From: Vulcanisaeta souniana JCM 11219
Lineage (GTDB): Archaea; Thermoproteota; Thermoprotei; Thermoproteales; Thermocladiaceae
Direction of reading: 5' to 3'
Assembly (NCBI RefSeq): GCF_026000775.1
Contig: NZ_AP026830.1
Coordinates: forward strand, 1,325,056-1,389,055
DNA: 64,000 nt
Notes under the pieces: model-generated
What the model saw: the letters and a program-made list of their open reading frames with translations, nothing else
What the model was told of the DNA's origin: nothing
Database searches by the model: none
Translations under genes and position numbers: made by a program
Shown: positions 19,194 through 27,325 of the stretch, one piece after another
Position numbering within the stretch: the stretch's first letter is position 1
Layout: each line of letters begins with the position of its first letter

Positions 19194-19272
19194 GCGGCCG
19201 TGGTCTAGGCTGGTCTAGGATGGCGGCCCCCCGAGCCGCAGAACCCGGGTTCAAATCCCGGCGGCCGCACCA
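19194..19272 (+). tRNA. tRNA-Gly (anticodon CCC), CCA end encoded
   Basis: A full cloverleaf can be folded by hand. The acceptor pairs GCGGCCG with CGGCCGC, the D stem is GTCT/GGAT, and the anticodon stem GCGGC/GCCGC closes a seven-base loop CCCCCGA. The T arm is CCGGG/CCCGG with loop TTCAAAT. The discriminator is A, followed by an encoded CCA. The loop places CCC at 34-36, which reads GGG glycine codons, and the acceptor and T arm are of the usual archaeal glycine type. Position 33 is C rather than the near-universal U. There is no intron. Confidence 0.82.
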
Positions 19273-19679
19273 AACAACGTTCAATCTAACCCAGATTCGT
19301 CACCATAATTATCATTACCCACAGGATTATGAGTACTTATTTATTGAATCGTTGCATAGTTACCCGTAGATAGTACCCATGGATTACGTGCGGTCATAGG
19401 TTTACTAACATTATTATGTCCGTGCTTCTCACGGTCTTTAAACGATGAGTTTATGATTTTTGCGTTGGTATTAAATCACGGGAAATTACGAAATACTTGG
19501 TAGTGGTGTCATTACAAGGGTTTGAATGCGCCATGCCTAAACAGGTCTGGATCCAGGGATTGTCATTAAGTGCGTGCAATCTCCGCTTCATTGGTCCCGA
19601 TGATGTGCTAATCTAAAGGTTAAATGCCGTATTGTTGAGGCCATGACGATGGCAATTGCATTAAATTATTTATACGCCT
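19273..19679. other. Intergenic stretch without a recognisable gene
   Basis: About 400 bases between the tRNA gene and the small gene at 19680. Frames are short and broken on both strands. I found no convincing tRNA, C/D box RNA or transposon end. Confidence 0.5.
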
Positions 19680-19955
19680 TTATTTTGCGAAGCCGTTCAT
19701 ACCTACCTTTTTCTCGAGAACTTTCATATCATAATCAATATTAACCAAGTACTCCCAGAGCGCGTCAAGTGCCTCGTCCTTATTAATAAAGCCCAGCCTA
19801 GCCTTGACTATAGTATCAAAGGCGCAGCCAAGTATCTTTTCCCCACATCGCCTTATACCCTTTCCCACATTTTTAATTTCTTCGTTTTGCCATTTTAATT
19901 TTTTGCCTATATTGAATAATAAGATAAAATTGAAAATATGAAGGTTATAATACAC
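19680..19955 (-). CDS. Small hypothetical protein
   Basis: An open frame of up to 91 residues in an A+T-rich patch. The C-terminal 60 residues (from about GKGIRRCGEKILG through YLVNIDYDMKVLEKK) look like a real amphipathic helical protein, whereas the N-terminal part is low-complexity and hydrophobic. The true start may therefore be internal. No family is recognised. It could be a remnant of a larger gene. It faces away from the structured RNA locus at 20040. Confidence 0.4.
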   Translation of the reverse strand: MYYNLHIFNFILLFNIGKKLKWQNEEIKNVGKGIRRCGEKILGCAFDTIVKARLGFINKDEALDALWEYLVNIDYDMKVLEKKVGMNGFAK

Positions 19956-20010
19956 AAATGCTATACATATAACTTATATGTATTTTTTGTTCTATCGATA
20001 AGGATAAATA

Positions 20011-20023
20011 ATATAAATATAAG
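20011..20023 (+). promoter_or_regulatory. TATA box of the putative structured RNA
   Basis: ATATAAATATAAG is centred about 25 bases before 20040-20042, the exact base of the long hairpin that follows. The placement supports plus-strand transcription of that RNA. Confidence 0.55.
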
Positions 20024-20039
20024 TTAAATAGGTAATAAC

Positions 20040-20153
20040 GAAGCCCATACCTGCTCTGCATTCACTACATTGATGCGAACCCAACGACCCGGCCAAAACT
20101 GGGCCGCTGGGCCCCGTGTCAATGGCGTGGGTGCATGCAGGGGGCAATTTCCT
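20040..20153 (+). ncRNA. Putative rod-like structured RNA of unknown family
   Basis: A G+C-rich island in an A+T-rich region folds into one long hairpin. Pairings are 20043-20046/20142-20145, 20050-20054/20137-20141, 20057-20065/20127-20135, 20068-20073/20119-20124 and 20074-20077/20115-20118. These continue with 20080-20083/20108-20111 and 20090-20094/20102-20106, capped by a seven-base loop. Four pairs are G-U only if the plus strand is transcribed (they become A-C on the other), which fixes the strand. A TATA box sits at the right distance. I do not recognise SRP RNA, 5S rRNA, RNase P RNA or a guide RNA in it. It ends about 80 bases before the next gene, which has its own promoter. Confidence 0.6.
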
Positions 20154-20200
20154 CCTGTTTAATTCTTTGTTGCAATTATAGCCGTTAATTGTAGGGAAAG

Positions 20201-20210
20201 CCTTTTAATG
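20201..20210 (+). promoter_or_regulatory. TATA box of the phosphoribosyltransferase gene
   Basis: CCTTTTAATG is centred 27 bases before the ATG at 20233. This gives a leaderless transcript separate from the structured RNA upstream. Confidence 0.6.
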
Positions 20211-20232
20211 AATTGTTTAATTGGTTGTTTTG

Positions 20233-20796
20233 ATGAAGTTCCTGGTCCTTAATTGGCAGAGGCTTGTGGATTTGTCGCTGGATCTGTCGCTTATGATTAA
20301 GGACACTGGTTATAGACCTAACTCGGTTGTAGCCATACTCAGGGGTGGCTATATCGTGGGTAAGTTGGTGTCTGACTTTCTTGGTGTTGATGAACTTGTT
20401 GTCCTTGGTTTAACCAGTTATGGGGCTAGGGTTGGTCAAGGCGATGAACCCGTAGTTACGTACCCAATATTTCATGACCTAAGGGGCAAGAGCGTGCTCG
20501 TTGTGGATGATGTTGCGGACACAGGCAGGACGCTGGCCATGGCTAGGGACATACTAAGGTTTTATGGGGCTAGGGAAGTCAAGACAGCCACACTATATGT
20601 TAAGCCCTGGTCCAGTATAAAGCCCGACTACTACCTGGACATTGTTGATAGGTGGATCCTATTCCCCTGGGAGGTTGGGGAGGTGGTTAGGGATCAACTC
20701 CGTAATTCTAACGTAGACTCAGTGATCAGAGACCTAAATCTAGTGGAGTACTTCGGTGAGGACTTTGTTCGTAAGCTCATGAGGTTACTTCGTTGA
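20233..20796 (+). CDS. Purine phosphoribosyltransferase (hypoxanthine/xanthine-guanine type)
   Basis: Type I phosphoribosyltransferase of 187 residues. VAILRGGYIVGKL forms the pyrophosphate loop and VLVVDDVADTGRTL is the PRPP-binding motif. Such enzymes salvage hypoxanthine, guanine or xanthine to nucleotides. Its 3' end is 3 bases from that of the convergent GMP synthase gene, a purine context in agreement with this role. ATG 20233 is preferred over the upstream TTG 20221 because of the TATA spacing. Base preference cannot be told from sequence. Confidence 0.85.
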   Translation: MKFLVLNWQRLVDLSLDLSLMIKDTGYRPNSVVAILRGGYIVGKLVSDFLGVDELVVLGLTSYGARVGQGDEPVVTYPIFHDLRGKSVLVVDDVADTGRTLAMARDILRFYGAREVKTATLYVKPWSSIKPDYYLDIVDRWILFPWEVGEVVRDQLRNSNVDSVIRDLNLVEYFGEDFVRKLMRLLR

Positions 20797-20799
20797 TTC

Positions 20800-21921
20800 C
20801 TACTCGTACTCAATGGTTGCCGGTGGCTTGGGCGTCACGTCGAAGCCAACTGCCGCAATCCTGTTATCACTCATGATCTCTCTAGCCACGTTAACCAAAG
20901 TGTTGCGGTCCAGTCTCGGTACATCGGCGGTCATAAAGTCCTCGGTAAGCACGGCTCTTATGGACACGAAGTACTTGCCTGAGTCTCCTTCGGTTAAACC
21001 ATAGATAACGTGAGTCACATCACCTATGGTTAAGTACCTGTGCAGCTCATAGGCATCATCCCACTTTGTTAGGCGGCCCTTAACCAATGCCACGTGTCCA
21101 TAGGACCTCGAATCGCCCTTAACGCCAGTCGCCCTAACCTTGAACAAATTCACATGTAGATCGCCTAGGTTAACCACGTTCCTTGATAATTCGTCACTGG
21201 GCATGGTGCTGTATTCCCAAGCGGCCGCGAACCACTGACTAAGTCCCATGTCGCCTAGTCTTCTTTCAACTATTTCGGTAGACCTCCTAACAATATCGAG
21301 TTTCTCAAGGGTTAACTCACCCACGGCCCTAATGCTAAGTCCAGGCCCTGGGAAGGGTTGTCTATTGATTATCTCGCTTGGTACACCGAGTGCCCTGGCC
21401 ACCTCCCTAACTTGGTCCTTGTATAATTCCCTTAGCGGTTCTATTAGTTTGAAGCCGTACTTCGTTGATGTATCGATACCGATCTGCTCAAGAACGTTAT
21501 GCTGCGTCTTAATGCCACCCTTTGTTTCGATCCAGTCAGGGGCTATTGTGCCCTGAACCAGCCAGTCACAGCCGTACTTTTTCGCGATGCCCGAGAGGAC
21601 GGTGTAGAAAACCTCCCTAAACCTTATTCTCTTTTCCTCCGCATTGCTTAGTCCAAGCACTGCTCCATAGAATTGCTCATGGGCGTCCACAACCTCAATT
21701 GGTAAAATACCCTTGAGTAACTCCTTAACGTGTGTGGGCTCGTTAAGTCTCATGAAGCCCGTATCAATGAAGACCGCCCTCAGCCTATCGCCAAGGGCCT
21801 TCCTGGCTAGGACCGCCGCCGTGGTGCTATCCACACCACCACTAATTGCAGCCAGGGCGCAGTTAATGGGTAAGGACCTCATGCCCTCCACAGCCCTATT
21901 AATGATTTCAATCGTACTCAT
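20800..21921 (-). CDS. guaAB: GMP synthase, ATP-pyrophosphatase subunit B
   Basis: Adenylates XMP and uses ammonia from the separate amidotransferase subunit to make GMP. The 373 residues start with the PP-loop AISGGVDSTTAAVLA. Later come DTGFMRLNE, the LVQGTIAPDWIE segment, RQPFPGPGLSIR and the C-terminal dimerisation domain ending in PKPPATIEYE. As in other archaea, it is a two-subunit enzyme. The partner lies 184 bases upstream in the same direction but under its own promoter. Its TATA box (21939-21952) gives a leaderless mRNA. Confidence 0.95.
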   Translation of the reverse strand: MSTIEIINRAVEGMRSLPINCALAAISGGVDSTTAAVLARKALGDRLRAVFIDTGFMRLNEPTHVKELLKGILPIEVVDAHEQFYGAVLGLSNAEEKRIRFREVFYTVLSGIAKKYGCDWLVQGTIAPDWIETKGGIKTQHNVLEQIGIDTSTKYGFKLIEPLRELYKDQVREVARALGVPSEIINRQPFPGPGLSIRAVGELTLEKLDIVRRSTEIVERRLGDMGLSQWFAAAWEYSTMPSDELSRNVVNLGDLHVNLFKVRATGVKGDSRSYGHVALVKGRLTKWDDAYELHRYLTIGDVTHVIYGLTEGDSGKYFVSIRAVLTEDFMTADVPRLDRNTLVNVAREIMSDNRIAAVGFDVTPKPPATIEYE

Positions 21922-21938
21922 CGGTAATCAATTTAATT

Positions 21939-21952
21939 AATTATTTAAATAC
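21939..21952 (-). promoter_or_regulatory. TATA box of GMP synthase subunit B
   Basis: The minus strand reads GTATTTAAATAATT, 18 bases from the ATG at its near edge. The same 14 bases occur at nearly the same distance before the partner subunit gene (22685-22698). Confidence 0.7.
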
Positions 21953-22104
21953 CTTGCCCCTAAATAACCAGGGGACCTACACGGTATTATTTAATTAAAC
22001 ATAATAAGATGATCAATAATGTAATTGATGGCCTTACTCCGAAGAACACCTGCTCATGCCGTGATTAGTTACAGGGGCGGAATTATGGTGCATACCGAGT
22101 GGAT

Positions 22105-22668
22105 TTAGCGGCATAATTCAAGGAAGTTCCTCATTATCACTAGTCCGTGTTCCGTGTGCCTAACCTCCGGGTGGAACTGCACGCCGAATCGCTTGAGGGC
22201 CTCATTGGACATAGCCTCAATCGGGACCTTCTCACTGTGTGCCAATATTTCAAAGCCCCTCGGTGGTTTAACCACACTTATGTTGTGGCTTTCCCAGGCA
22301 GTGAAGGAATTGGGAGTACCCCTGAGTATTGTGTCTTCTCTATCGACATGTACCCTAACGCCACCGAACTCTGGATAACCCGCCGCCAACTCGCCCCCGT
22401 ATGCATATGCCATTAATTGATGACCAAGGCATATGCCCAGAATAGGGCCGGGGAATTCAAGGATGTAGTTAATAGCGTTTCCTGTCTTTGGTAGGTCCCC
22501 TGGTATGTTCCATGGACCACCACTGATTATGAGACACTTGAAGGATTGCCTAATCCTATCAACTGGTTCATTCGGGTCTAGGAAGCTACCCCTGAACCCC
22601 AGCTCAAGCACGCGCCTAAGTATTAGGTGGTTGTATTGTCCGCCGAAATCAAGAATTCCAACCGCCAC
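22105..22668 (-). CDS. guaAA: GMP synthase, glutamine amidotransferase subunit A
   Basis: Class I amidotransferase of 187 residues supplying ammonia to the subunit encoded at 20800-21921. The ILDFGGQYNHL start, ISGGPWN, the nucleophile elbow GICLGHQLMA and the QFHPEVRHTEHG tail with catalytic His and Glu are clear. GTG at 22668 is chosen since it lies the normal 25-26 bases after the TATA box. The ATG two bases upstream (22670) is out of frame. Confidence 0.94.
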   Translation of the reverse strand: MAVGILDFGGQYNHLILRRVLELGFRGSFLDPNEPVDRIRQSFKCLIISGGPWNIPGDLPKTGNAINYILEFPGPILGICLGHQLMAYAYGGELAAGYPEFGGVRVHVDREDTILRGTPNSFTAWESHNISVVKPPRGFEILAHSEKVPIEAMSNEALKRFGVQFHPEVRHTEHGLVIMRNFLELCR

Positions 22669-22684
22669 ATTGATGCGGAGCGGG

Positions 22685-22698
22685 AATTATTTAAATAC
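22685..22698 (-). promoter_or_regulatory. TATA box of GMP synthase subunit A
   Basis: GTATTTAAATAATT on the minus strand, identical over 14 bases to the promoter of the other subunit and 17 bases from the GTG start. The match suggests equal basal output of the two subunits. Confidence 0.7.
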
Positions 22699-22810
22699 TT
22701 TATTATTAGGACCAGCACGTTAACGGCATATTTATGGGCTCTTTATTTAATGAGTTAATTAAATAAATTAAACAATTCATTAAATGGAAATCCCGTGCTT
22801 GGTACGCAAA

Positions 22811-22822
22811 AGATTTTTAAAT
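22811..22822 (+). promoter_or_regulatory. TATA box of the permease gene
   Basis: AGATTTTTAAAT is centred 27 bases before ATG 22844. It lies downstream of the first in-frame ATG at 22784, so the longer reading is unlikely. Confidence 0.65.
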
Positions 22823-22843
22823 GTTTCATTTCTCGATGGAATA

Positions 22844-24364
22844 ATGGAGACCAAACAGGGTGTATTCCTTAGGGAGTCCACGGGTTTAGTCAAGGAGGCT
22901 GGTTTTTGGGATGCTGTTTCAATAAATATTGCTAACATGTCCATAGGAGCTGCGCTGGGTACTGTGGGGTTCACTCTGGCGGTGCTACCCAGCGTTACTG
23001 GTGTAAACCTGGTCTATGCATCGTTAATTGCATTTTTGCTTTCAGTGCCTCAAATAATAGTCTACACACTACTAACCACGTTAATACCGCGCACCGGTGG
23101 TGACTATGTCTGGCTAACCAGGGCATTCGGACCAAGGGCTGCCTGGCTCGTTAATGGCTTGGTCATGGCATTCGTAATACAGGCCCTGGCCTACTACGCA
23201 CTTGTTGCCATAGCTGGCGTCTTTCAGCTTGAGTCTGTACTACCGATATTGGGTATAAATGCGTCTTTCAATACCTTGTCCATGATATCCATAGCCATCG
23301 CCCTTTTCGCCGTTATAGTCATAACAAACATATTGGGTACTAAGTACGGCATTAGGTTAATGACCGTACTAACCACCATATCGCTCATTGGGTTAATAAT
23401 TACAGTGGTAATATTATTTATAACACCCAGGTCCATGGCCATTGCGGCAATTAATAAGTTACTACCCAGTGGCTACACATACTCATCACTCGCCAGTAGT
23501 TACAAGGGCCCTGAATTCACATTGAGCGGCGCGTTCATGGTGATACCATTCTTCGCGCTCTATGTTTATCCATGGTTAATGGCAGGACCAGCAATAGCAT
23601 CTGAGATAAGGGGTAGGGGTGCCATTAAGTATAACGTGCCTGCGGCGGCCTTAATAACGATGGTAATGGCAACAATAGGCTTCGAAGCCCTTTACCGCTC
23701 GCTGGGTTTTAACTTCGTGACCGCCGCATTGTCCAACCCCAACATTAATGGTATCCTGAATTACTGGACCATTGCCATGGCCGTGTCAAGCAATAACGTG
23801 CTCAGTTGGATTATTGGTATATCATCAGTCACCTGGTACCTGGCAATACTGGCCTACGGCGCCATTGTGATTGTTAGGTATTGGTTTGCCCTTGCCCTTG
23901 ATAGGGTTTGGCCGAGTTTCTTTGCGTATGTAAGTCCTAGGTTTGGAACGCCAATATACGCACATGCATTTGACCTGGCAATAACGGCAATGCTCATTGC
24001 GCTAACGGGCATATTCTACGGAACATTCACAGCACTATACGGAACTGAGGTTGGCCCACTGACATACTTAGCGTTGGTCGGCGTCGCCGCAGTCTTGATA
24101 GCCCTAAGGAAGAACAGGGAATTGAGTGGTGGGGTTAGGACCGCCCTTATTGTTTCTGGTATTCTTCAATTCCTCGTATTCATATTCCTCGACTATGAAT
24201 TCCTAGCCTATCCACAGATTTGGGGCGGTAATTGGCTGGCCTACGGCGTTGAACTCGGCGCAGTAGTACTCGGTATTGCAGCCTATGTAATCGCAAGATC
24301 AATCTACCTAAAGAGGTATGGCATAGACATATCAGTAGCCTACGTGGAAATACCACCAGAGTGA
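22844..24364 (+). CDS. APC-family amino acid/nucleobase permease
   Basis: Integral membrane protein of about 506 residues with some 12 hydrophobic segments. The first helix, SINIANMSIGAALGTVGF, resembles the substrate-binding unwound helix of amino acid-polyamine-organocation transporters, and IPRTGGDYVWLTRAFG is a family signature. The next gene, an amidohydrolase, starts 6 bases after its stop. The pair probably imports and hydrolyses the same nitrogenous compound, whose identity is not visible. Confidence 0.88.
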   Translation: METKQGVFLRESTGLVKEAGFWDAVSINIANMSIGAALGTVGFTLAVLPSVTGVNLVYASLIAFLLSVPQIIVYTLLTTLIPRTGGDYVWLTRAFGPRAAWLVNGLVMAFVIQALAYYALVAIAGVFQLESVLPILGINASFNTLSMISIAIALFAVIVITNILGTKYGIRLMTVLTTISLIGLIITVVILFITPRSMAIAAINKLLPSGYTYSSLASSYKGPEFTLSGAFMVIPFFALYVYPWLMAGPAIASEIRGRGAIKYNVPAAALITMVMATIGFEALYRSLGFNFVTAALSNPNINGILNYWTIAMAVSSNNVLSWIIGISSVTWYLAILAYGAIVIVRYWFALALDRVWPSFFAYVSPRFGTPIYAHAFDLAITAMLIALTGIFYGTFTALYGTEVGPLTYLALVGVAAVLIALRKNRELSGGVRTALIVSGILQFLVFIFLDYEFLAYPQIWGGNWLAYGVELGAVVLGIAAYVIARSIYLKRYGIDISVAYVEIPPE

Positions 24365-24370
24365 TTAGTG

Positions 24371-25726
24371 ATGGATAAGGCCGACCTAATTATAAGGGCT
24401 AAGTACGTAATAACAATGGCAAATCCATTAATTATAGAGGATGGCGCCGTGGCCATAGATAATGGCCTAGTTAAGGCGGTGGGTAGGGCAAGCGACGTAC
24501 TCAGCCAGTATAGGGGTGAGGGGGTCATTAATAGGGACAGGCACATCCTAATGCCGGGCCTCATTGACACCCACACACATACACAGCAGGTATTGCTCAG
24601 GTCTTTCATTAATGATGAGAGGCTTGCGCTACCGCCATTATGGACAAAGCTCCTAATACCATTCGAGGAATTACTCAATGATGACTTGACATACCTGTCA
24701 TCACTTATGAGCGTCACTGCCATGGCCAAGAACGGCATCACATACTTCATTGAGGCTGGCGCACCGAGACCTAGGGAGTTGGTTAAGGCGATTAATGAGG
24801 TCGGTATTAGGGGTGTGGTTACGCCGTCGACCTTTAATGTACGTGGAGATGAAATCATCGATGCTGATGATGTCATACGTGGAATTGAGGAATTACTGCC
24901 GGAGGTTAATGATAAGGTTAGGGTGTGGTGTTCAATTAGGCAGGTAATGATGGTTACTGAAGACCTACTCCTCAAGGCAAAGGATTTCTGCCTAAATAGG
25001 GGATTGGGCATAACCTATCACTTGGGTGAGTACCAGGGCGAGGTCGATTACGCGCTCACTAAGTACGGTATTAGGCCCCTCGAAGTCTTCGATAAACTTG
25101 GCTTAACGCTAATAAGGCCTACGGTGATAGCACATGCCATTTATCTATCCAGTAGAGAAAGAACCATTATTAGGGATAGGGGGTTAGGCATTGCCTGGTG
25201 CCCAACGGTTGACTCAATAGCCATGGGTCCTCATTGGCTACCCATGTTTAATGACGTGTTGTTTGGCTTTGGAAGTGATGGCGGTGCATTCACAAGTCTC
25301 GATCTGTTGCACGAAACCAAGATCGCTAAAGCCGTGGGCAAGGCATTAACTGTGGGTATTACCTATGATAAGTCCTCCTTCAACTCCATTACAATGCTTA
25401 GGGCACTCACAGGCTGGGGTGGCCTATTAGTTGGGGATAATGTTGGGGCAATTAAGGAGGGATTTAAGGCTGATTTAATAACGCTTAGGCTTAATGATAC
25501 CAGGGCATTACCTGCGTATGACCCTGTGGAGTCTGTGGTATCGTTTTTGGGTGGTCATGATGTTAATGATACGTTGGTAGGTGGTAGGTTTGTTGTTAGG
25601 GATGGTAAATTAATAAGTACTAATGAGGATGATATTATTGAGAAATTGTATGCGGTGATGCCTAGTGTTAATGAGAAATTGAACAACATGAAACACGGGC
25701 TTTTTAATCCCATTTTACATACATAA
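24371..25726 (+). CDS. Metal-dependent amidohydrolase (deaminase-like)
   Basis: About 451 residues of the amidohydrolase superfamily, closest in layout to cytosine/adenosine-type deaminases of the SsnA/MtaD group. The HxH metal motif is DTHTHT (H68 and H70). Further candidate metal ligands are the His in ITYHLGEY, the His in VIAHAIYLS and the Asp in GFGSDGGAF. ATG 24371 is preferred to GTG 24368. It is co-transcribed with the permease, suggesting use of a purine, pyrimidine or related compound as nitrogen source; the substrate is inferred only from context. Confidence 0.85.
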   Translation: MDKADLIIRAKYVITMANPLIIEDGAVAIDNGLVKAVGRASDVLSQYRGEGVINRDRHILMPGLIDTHTHTQQVLLRSFINDERLALPPLWTKLLIPFEELLNDDLTYLSSLMSVTAMAKNGITYFIEAGAPRPRELVKAINEVGIRGVVTPSTFNVRGDEIIDADDVIRGIEELLPEVNDKVRVWCSIRQVMMVTEDLLLKAKDFCLNRGLGITYHLGEYQGEVDYALTKYGIRPLEVFDKLGLTLIRPTVIAHAIYLSSRERTIIRDRGLGIAWCPTVDSIAMGPHWLPMFNDVLFGFGSDGGAFTSLDLLHETKIAKAVGKALTVGITYDKSSFNSITMLRALTGWGGLLVGDNVGAIKEGFKADLITLRLNDTRALPAYDPVESVVSFLGGHDVNDTLVGGRFVVRDGKLISTNEDDIIEKLYAVMPSVNEKLNNMKHGLFNPILHT

Positions 25727-25847
25727 AATGTAAAGTATGATGAGGATTTAAAATTAAAATTAATAGGAATAATTAGTCCATGCATATGGTTTAGGTTTGC
25801 ATTAATAACTGACGTAGAGCACATGACATGCTCTTCGTAGTAAGTTA

Positions 25848-25858
25848 GTTTTTTAAGG
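25848..25858 (+). promoter_or_regulatory. TATA box of the TauE-DUF1634 operon
   Basis: GTTTTTTAAGG is centred about 31 bases before ATG 25884. The leader would be only a few bases. Confidence 0.55.
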
Positions 25859-25883
25859 TCATTCTAACCAAACAGGCATAAGT

Positions 25884-26891
25884 ATGGTATTGCTTAGAAC
25901 AATACTATGTTGCATAGAGTTACTTATATTCAGTATCATAGCTGGATTACTTGGGTCACTAACAGGTTTGGGGGGTGGTACGGTATTAGTACCCCTACTT
26001 ACATTGTTCCTGGGAATACCAATAGCCTATGCCGCTGGTGCATCGCTAATATCCACAATAGCCACCTCGAGCGGCGCAGCCAGTGCGTACATTAGGGATA
26101 AGATAACTAATGTCAGGATTGGCATGGGTCTCGAGATAGCCACTACGACAGGGTCAATAGTTGGTTCATTAACGGCAGCCTACATATATAGCCACAGCCT
26201 TGCGTGGATCGTCTACGTGGTCTTCGGCATAGTAATACTGACATCAATAATACCAACAGCCCAAAGGGGTAAGTATGAAATACCTGATCCGAGGAGGCCT
26301 GATCGAACCACGAAGATCTTTAAGCTGTACGGTAGTTACTACGATGACGCACTAAAGAGGGAGGTTAAGTATTGGGGTGTTCGTTGGTGGCTCGGCGAAT
26401 TAATAATGTTCTTCGCAGGTTTCATCAGTGGGTTGTTGGGTATTGGTAGTGGTGCCCTTAAGGTCCTCGGGATGGACTGGGCCATGAATCTACCCATGAA
26501 GGTGAGCACAACAACGAGCAACTTCATGATAGGGGTAACGGCTGCCACGGGCAGTGCCCTGTACTGGTACTTCGGTTATATACAGCCGATGATGGCTGCC
26601 GTGACTGCCATCGGCGTCCTGATAGGGGCTATGAGTGGTACGAAGATACTGGTGAGGATTACGAATAAGCAGGTTAGGTGGGTCTTCCTGGCAATACTGG
26701 CTTTCCTAGGCATGGAGATGCTGCTTAAGGGCCTATATATGGACCACGTAATAACGATAGCCGTGACAACCCAATACCTATTGAGCGTAATCTTCACGGT
26801 CATAGTGATGACGATCCTCTATTACCGCTACGGCATATTAATGGCGAGAAAGGAGAGAAGGACCGCAATTAGGGGTGGTGGAAATGCCTAG
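25884..26891 (+). CDS. TauE/SafE-family anion exporter
   Basis: Membrane protein of 335 residues with the two repeated family motifs, GSLTGLGGGTVLVPLL near the N-terminus and GFISGLLGIGSGALK in the second half. Each is followed by a bundle of hydrophobic helices. Members export sulfite, sulfoacetate or other organosulfur anions. An unusually long polar loop (about residues 130-170) separates the repeats. It is translationally coupled to a DUF1634 gene, a frequent partner. Confidence 0.88.
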   Translation: MVLLRTILCCIELLIFSIIAGLLGSLTGLGGGTVLVPLLTLFLGIPIAYAAGASLISTIATSSGAASAYIRDKITNVRIGMGLEIATTTGSIVGSLTAAYIYSHSLAWIVYVVFGIVILTSIIPTAQRGKYEIPDPRRPDRTTKIFKLYGSYYDDALKREVKYWGVRWWLGELIMFFAGFISGLLGIGSGALKVLGMDWAMNLPMKVSTTTSNFMIGVTAATGSALYWYFGYIQPMMAAVTAIGVLIGAMSGTKILVRITNKQVRWVFLAILAFLGMEMLLKGLYMDHVITIAVTTQYLLSVIFTVIVMTILYYRYGILMARKERRTAIRGGGNA

Positions 26892-27318
26892 GCAAGACAT
26901 GGACTATGTGATTGGGCTTGCCCTTAGGTACGGTGTTATAATCAGCATAGCCCTAATACTAATTGGTGTTATACTCTTCCATGTTAAGGGTGAGGCCCTT
27001 GGGTGCAGCGAGACACTGATCATGAACCCAACATCCCCGGTAAACACCACAGTCATACCACCAATGTACGCATTATCCAGGCTACCTAACCTAGACCCTC
27101 TCTCGTTCATAATACTTGGGCTCATGGTCCTCATAGCGACCCCAGTGCTTAGGGTTGCCCTGGGTATTGCCTCCTTCGCAATGGAGAGGGATTGGCTCTA
27201 CGTGTTCATAACCGTGGTGGTATTCATAAACCTAATGCTCGCCATATTCGTACTACCATCAATAATGCACCTACATGCAAATCCACAGTTACTCAAGTTA
27301 CTCTGCCCATCCTCATAA
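26884..27318 (+). CDS. DUF1634-type membrane protein, partner of the TauE exporter
   Basis: About 144 residues with three hydrophobic helices (near 11-30, 72-100 and 105-130) and a hydrophilic extracytoplasmic loop after the first. This is the usual layout of DUF1634 proteins encoded next to TauE/SafE exporters. ATG 26884 is used because GGGGTGG lies five bases upstream; the gene overlaps the exporter by eight bases. The role in transport is unknown. The gene ends 7 bases before the convergent EamA gene's stop. Confidence 0.75.
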   Translation: MPRQDMDYVIGLALRYGVIISIALILIGVILFHVKGEALGCSETLIMNPTSPVNTTVIPPMYALSRLPNLDPLSFIILGLMVLIATPVLRVALGIASFAMERDWLYVFITVVVFINLMLAIFVLPSIMHLHANPQLLKLLCPSS

Positions 27319-27325
27319 AACCCCA

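Noticed and set aside
20040-20170. RNase P RNA on the minus strand (GGAGGAAA and GGGCTTC resemble the conserved P4 strands)
   Set aside because: The P4-like pairing lacks the universal single U bulge, there are no P1-P3 helices upstream (A+T-rich DNA instead), and the G-U pairs point to the opposite strand.
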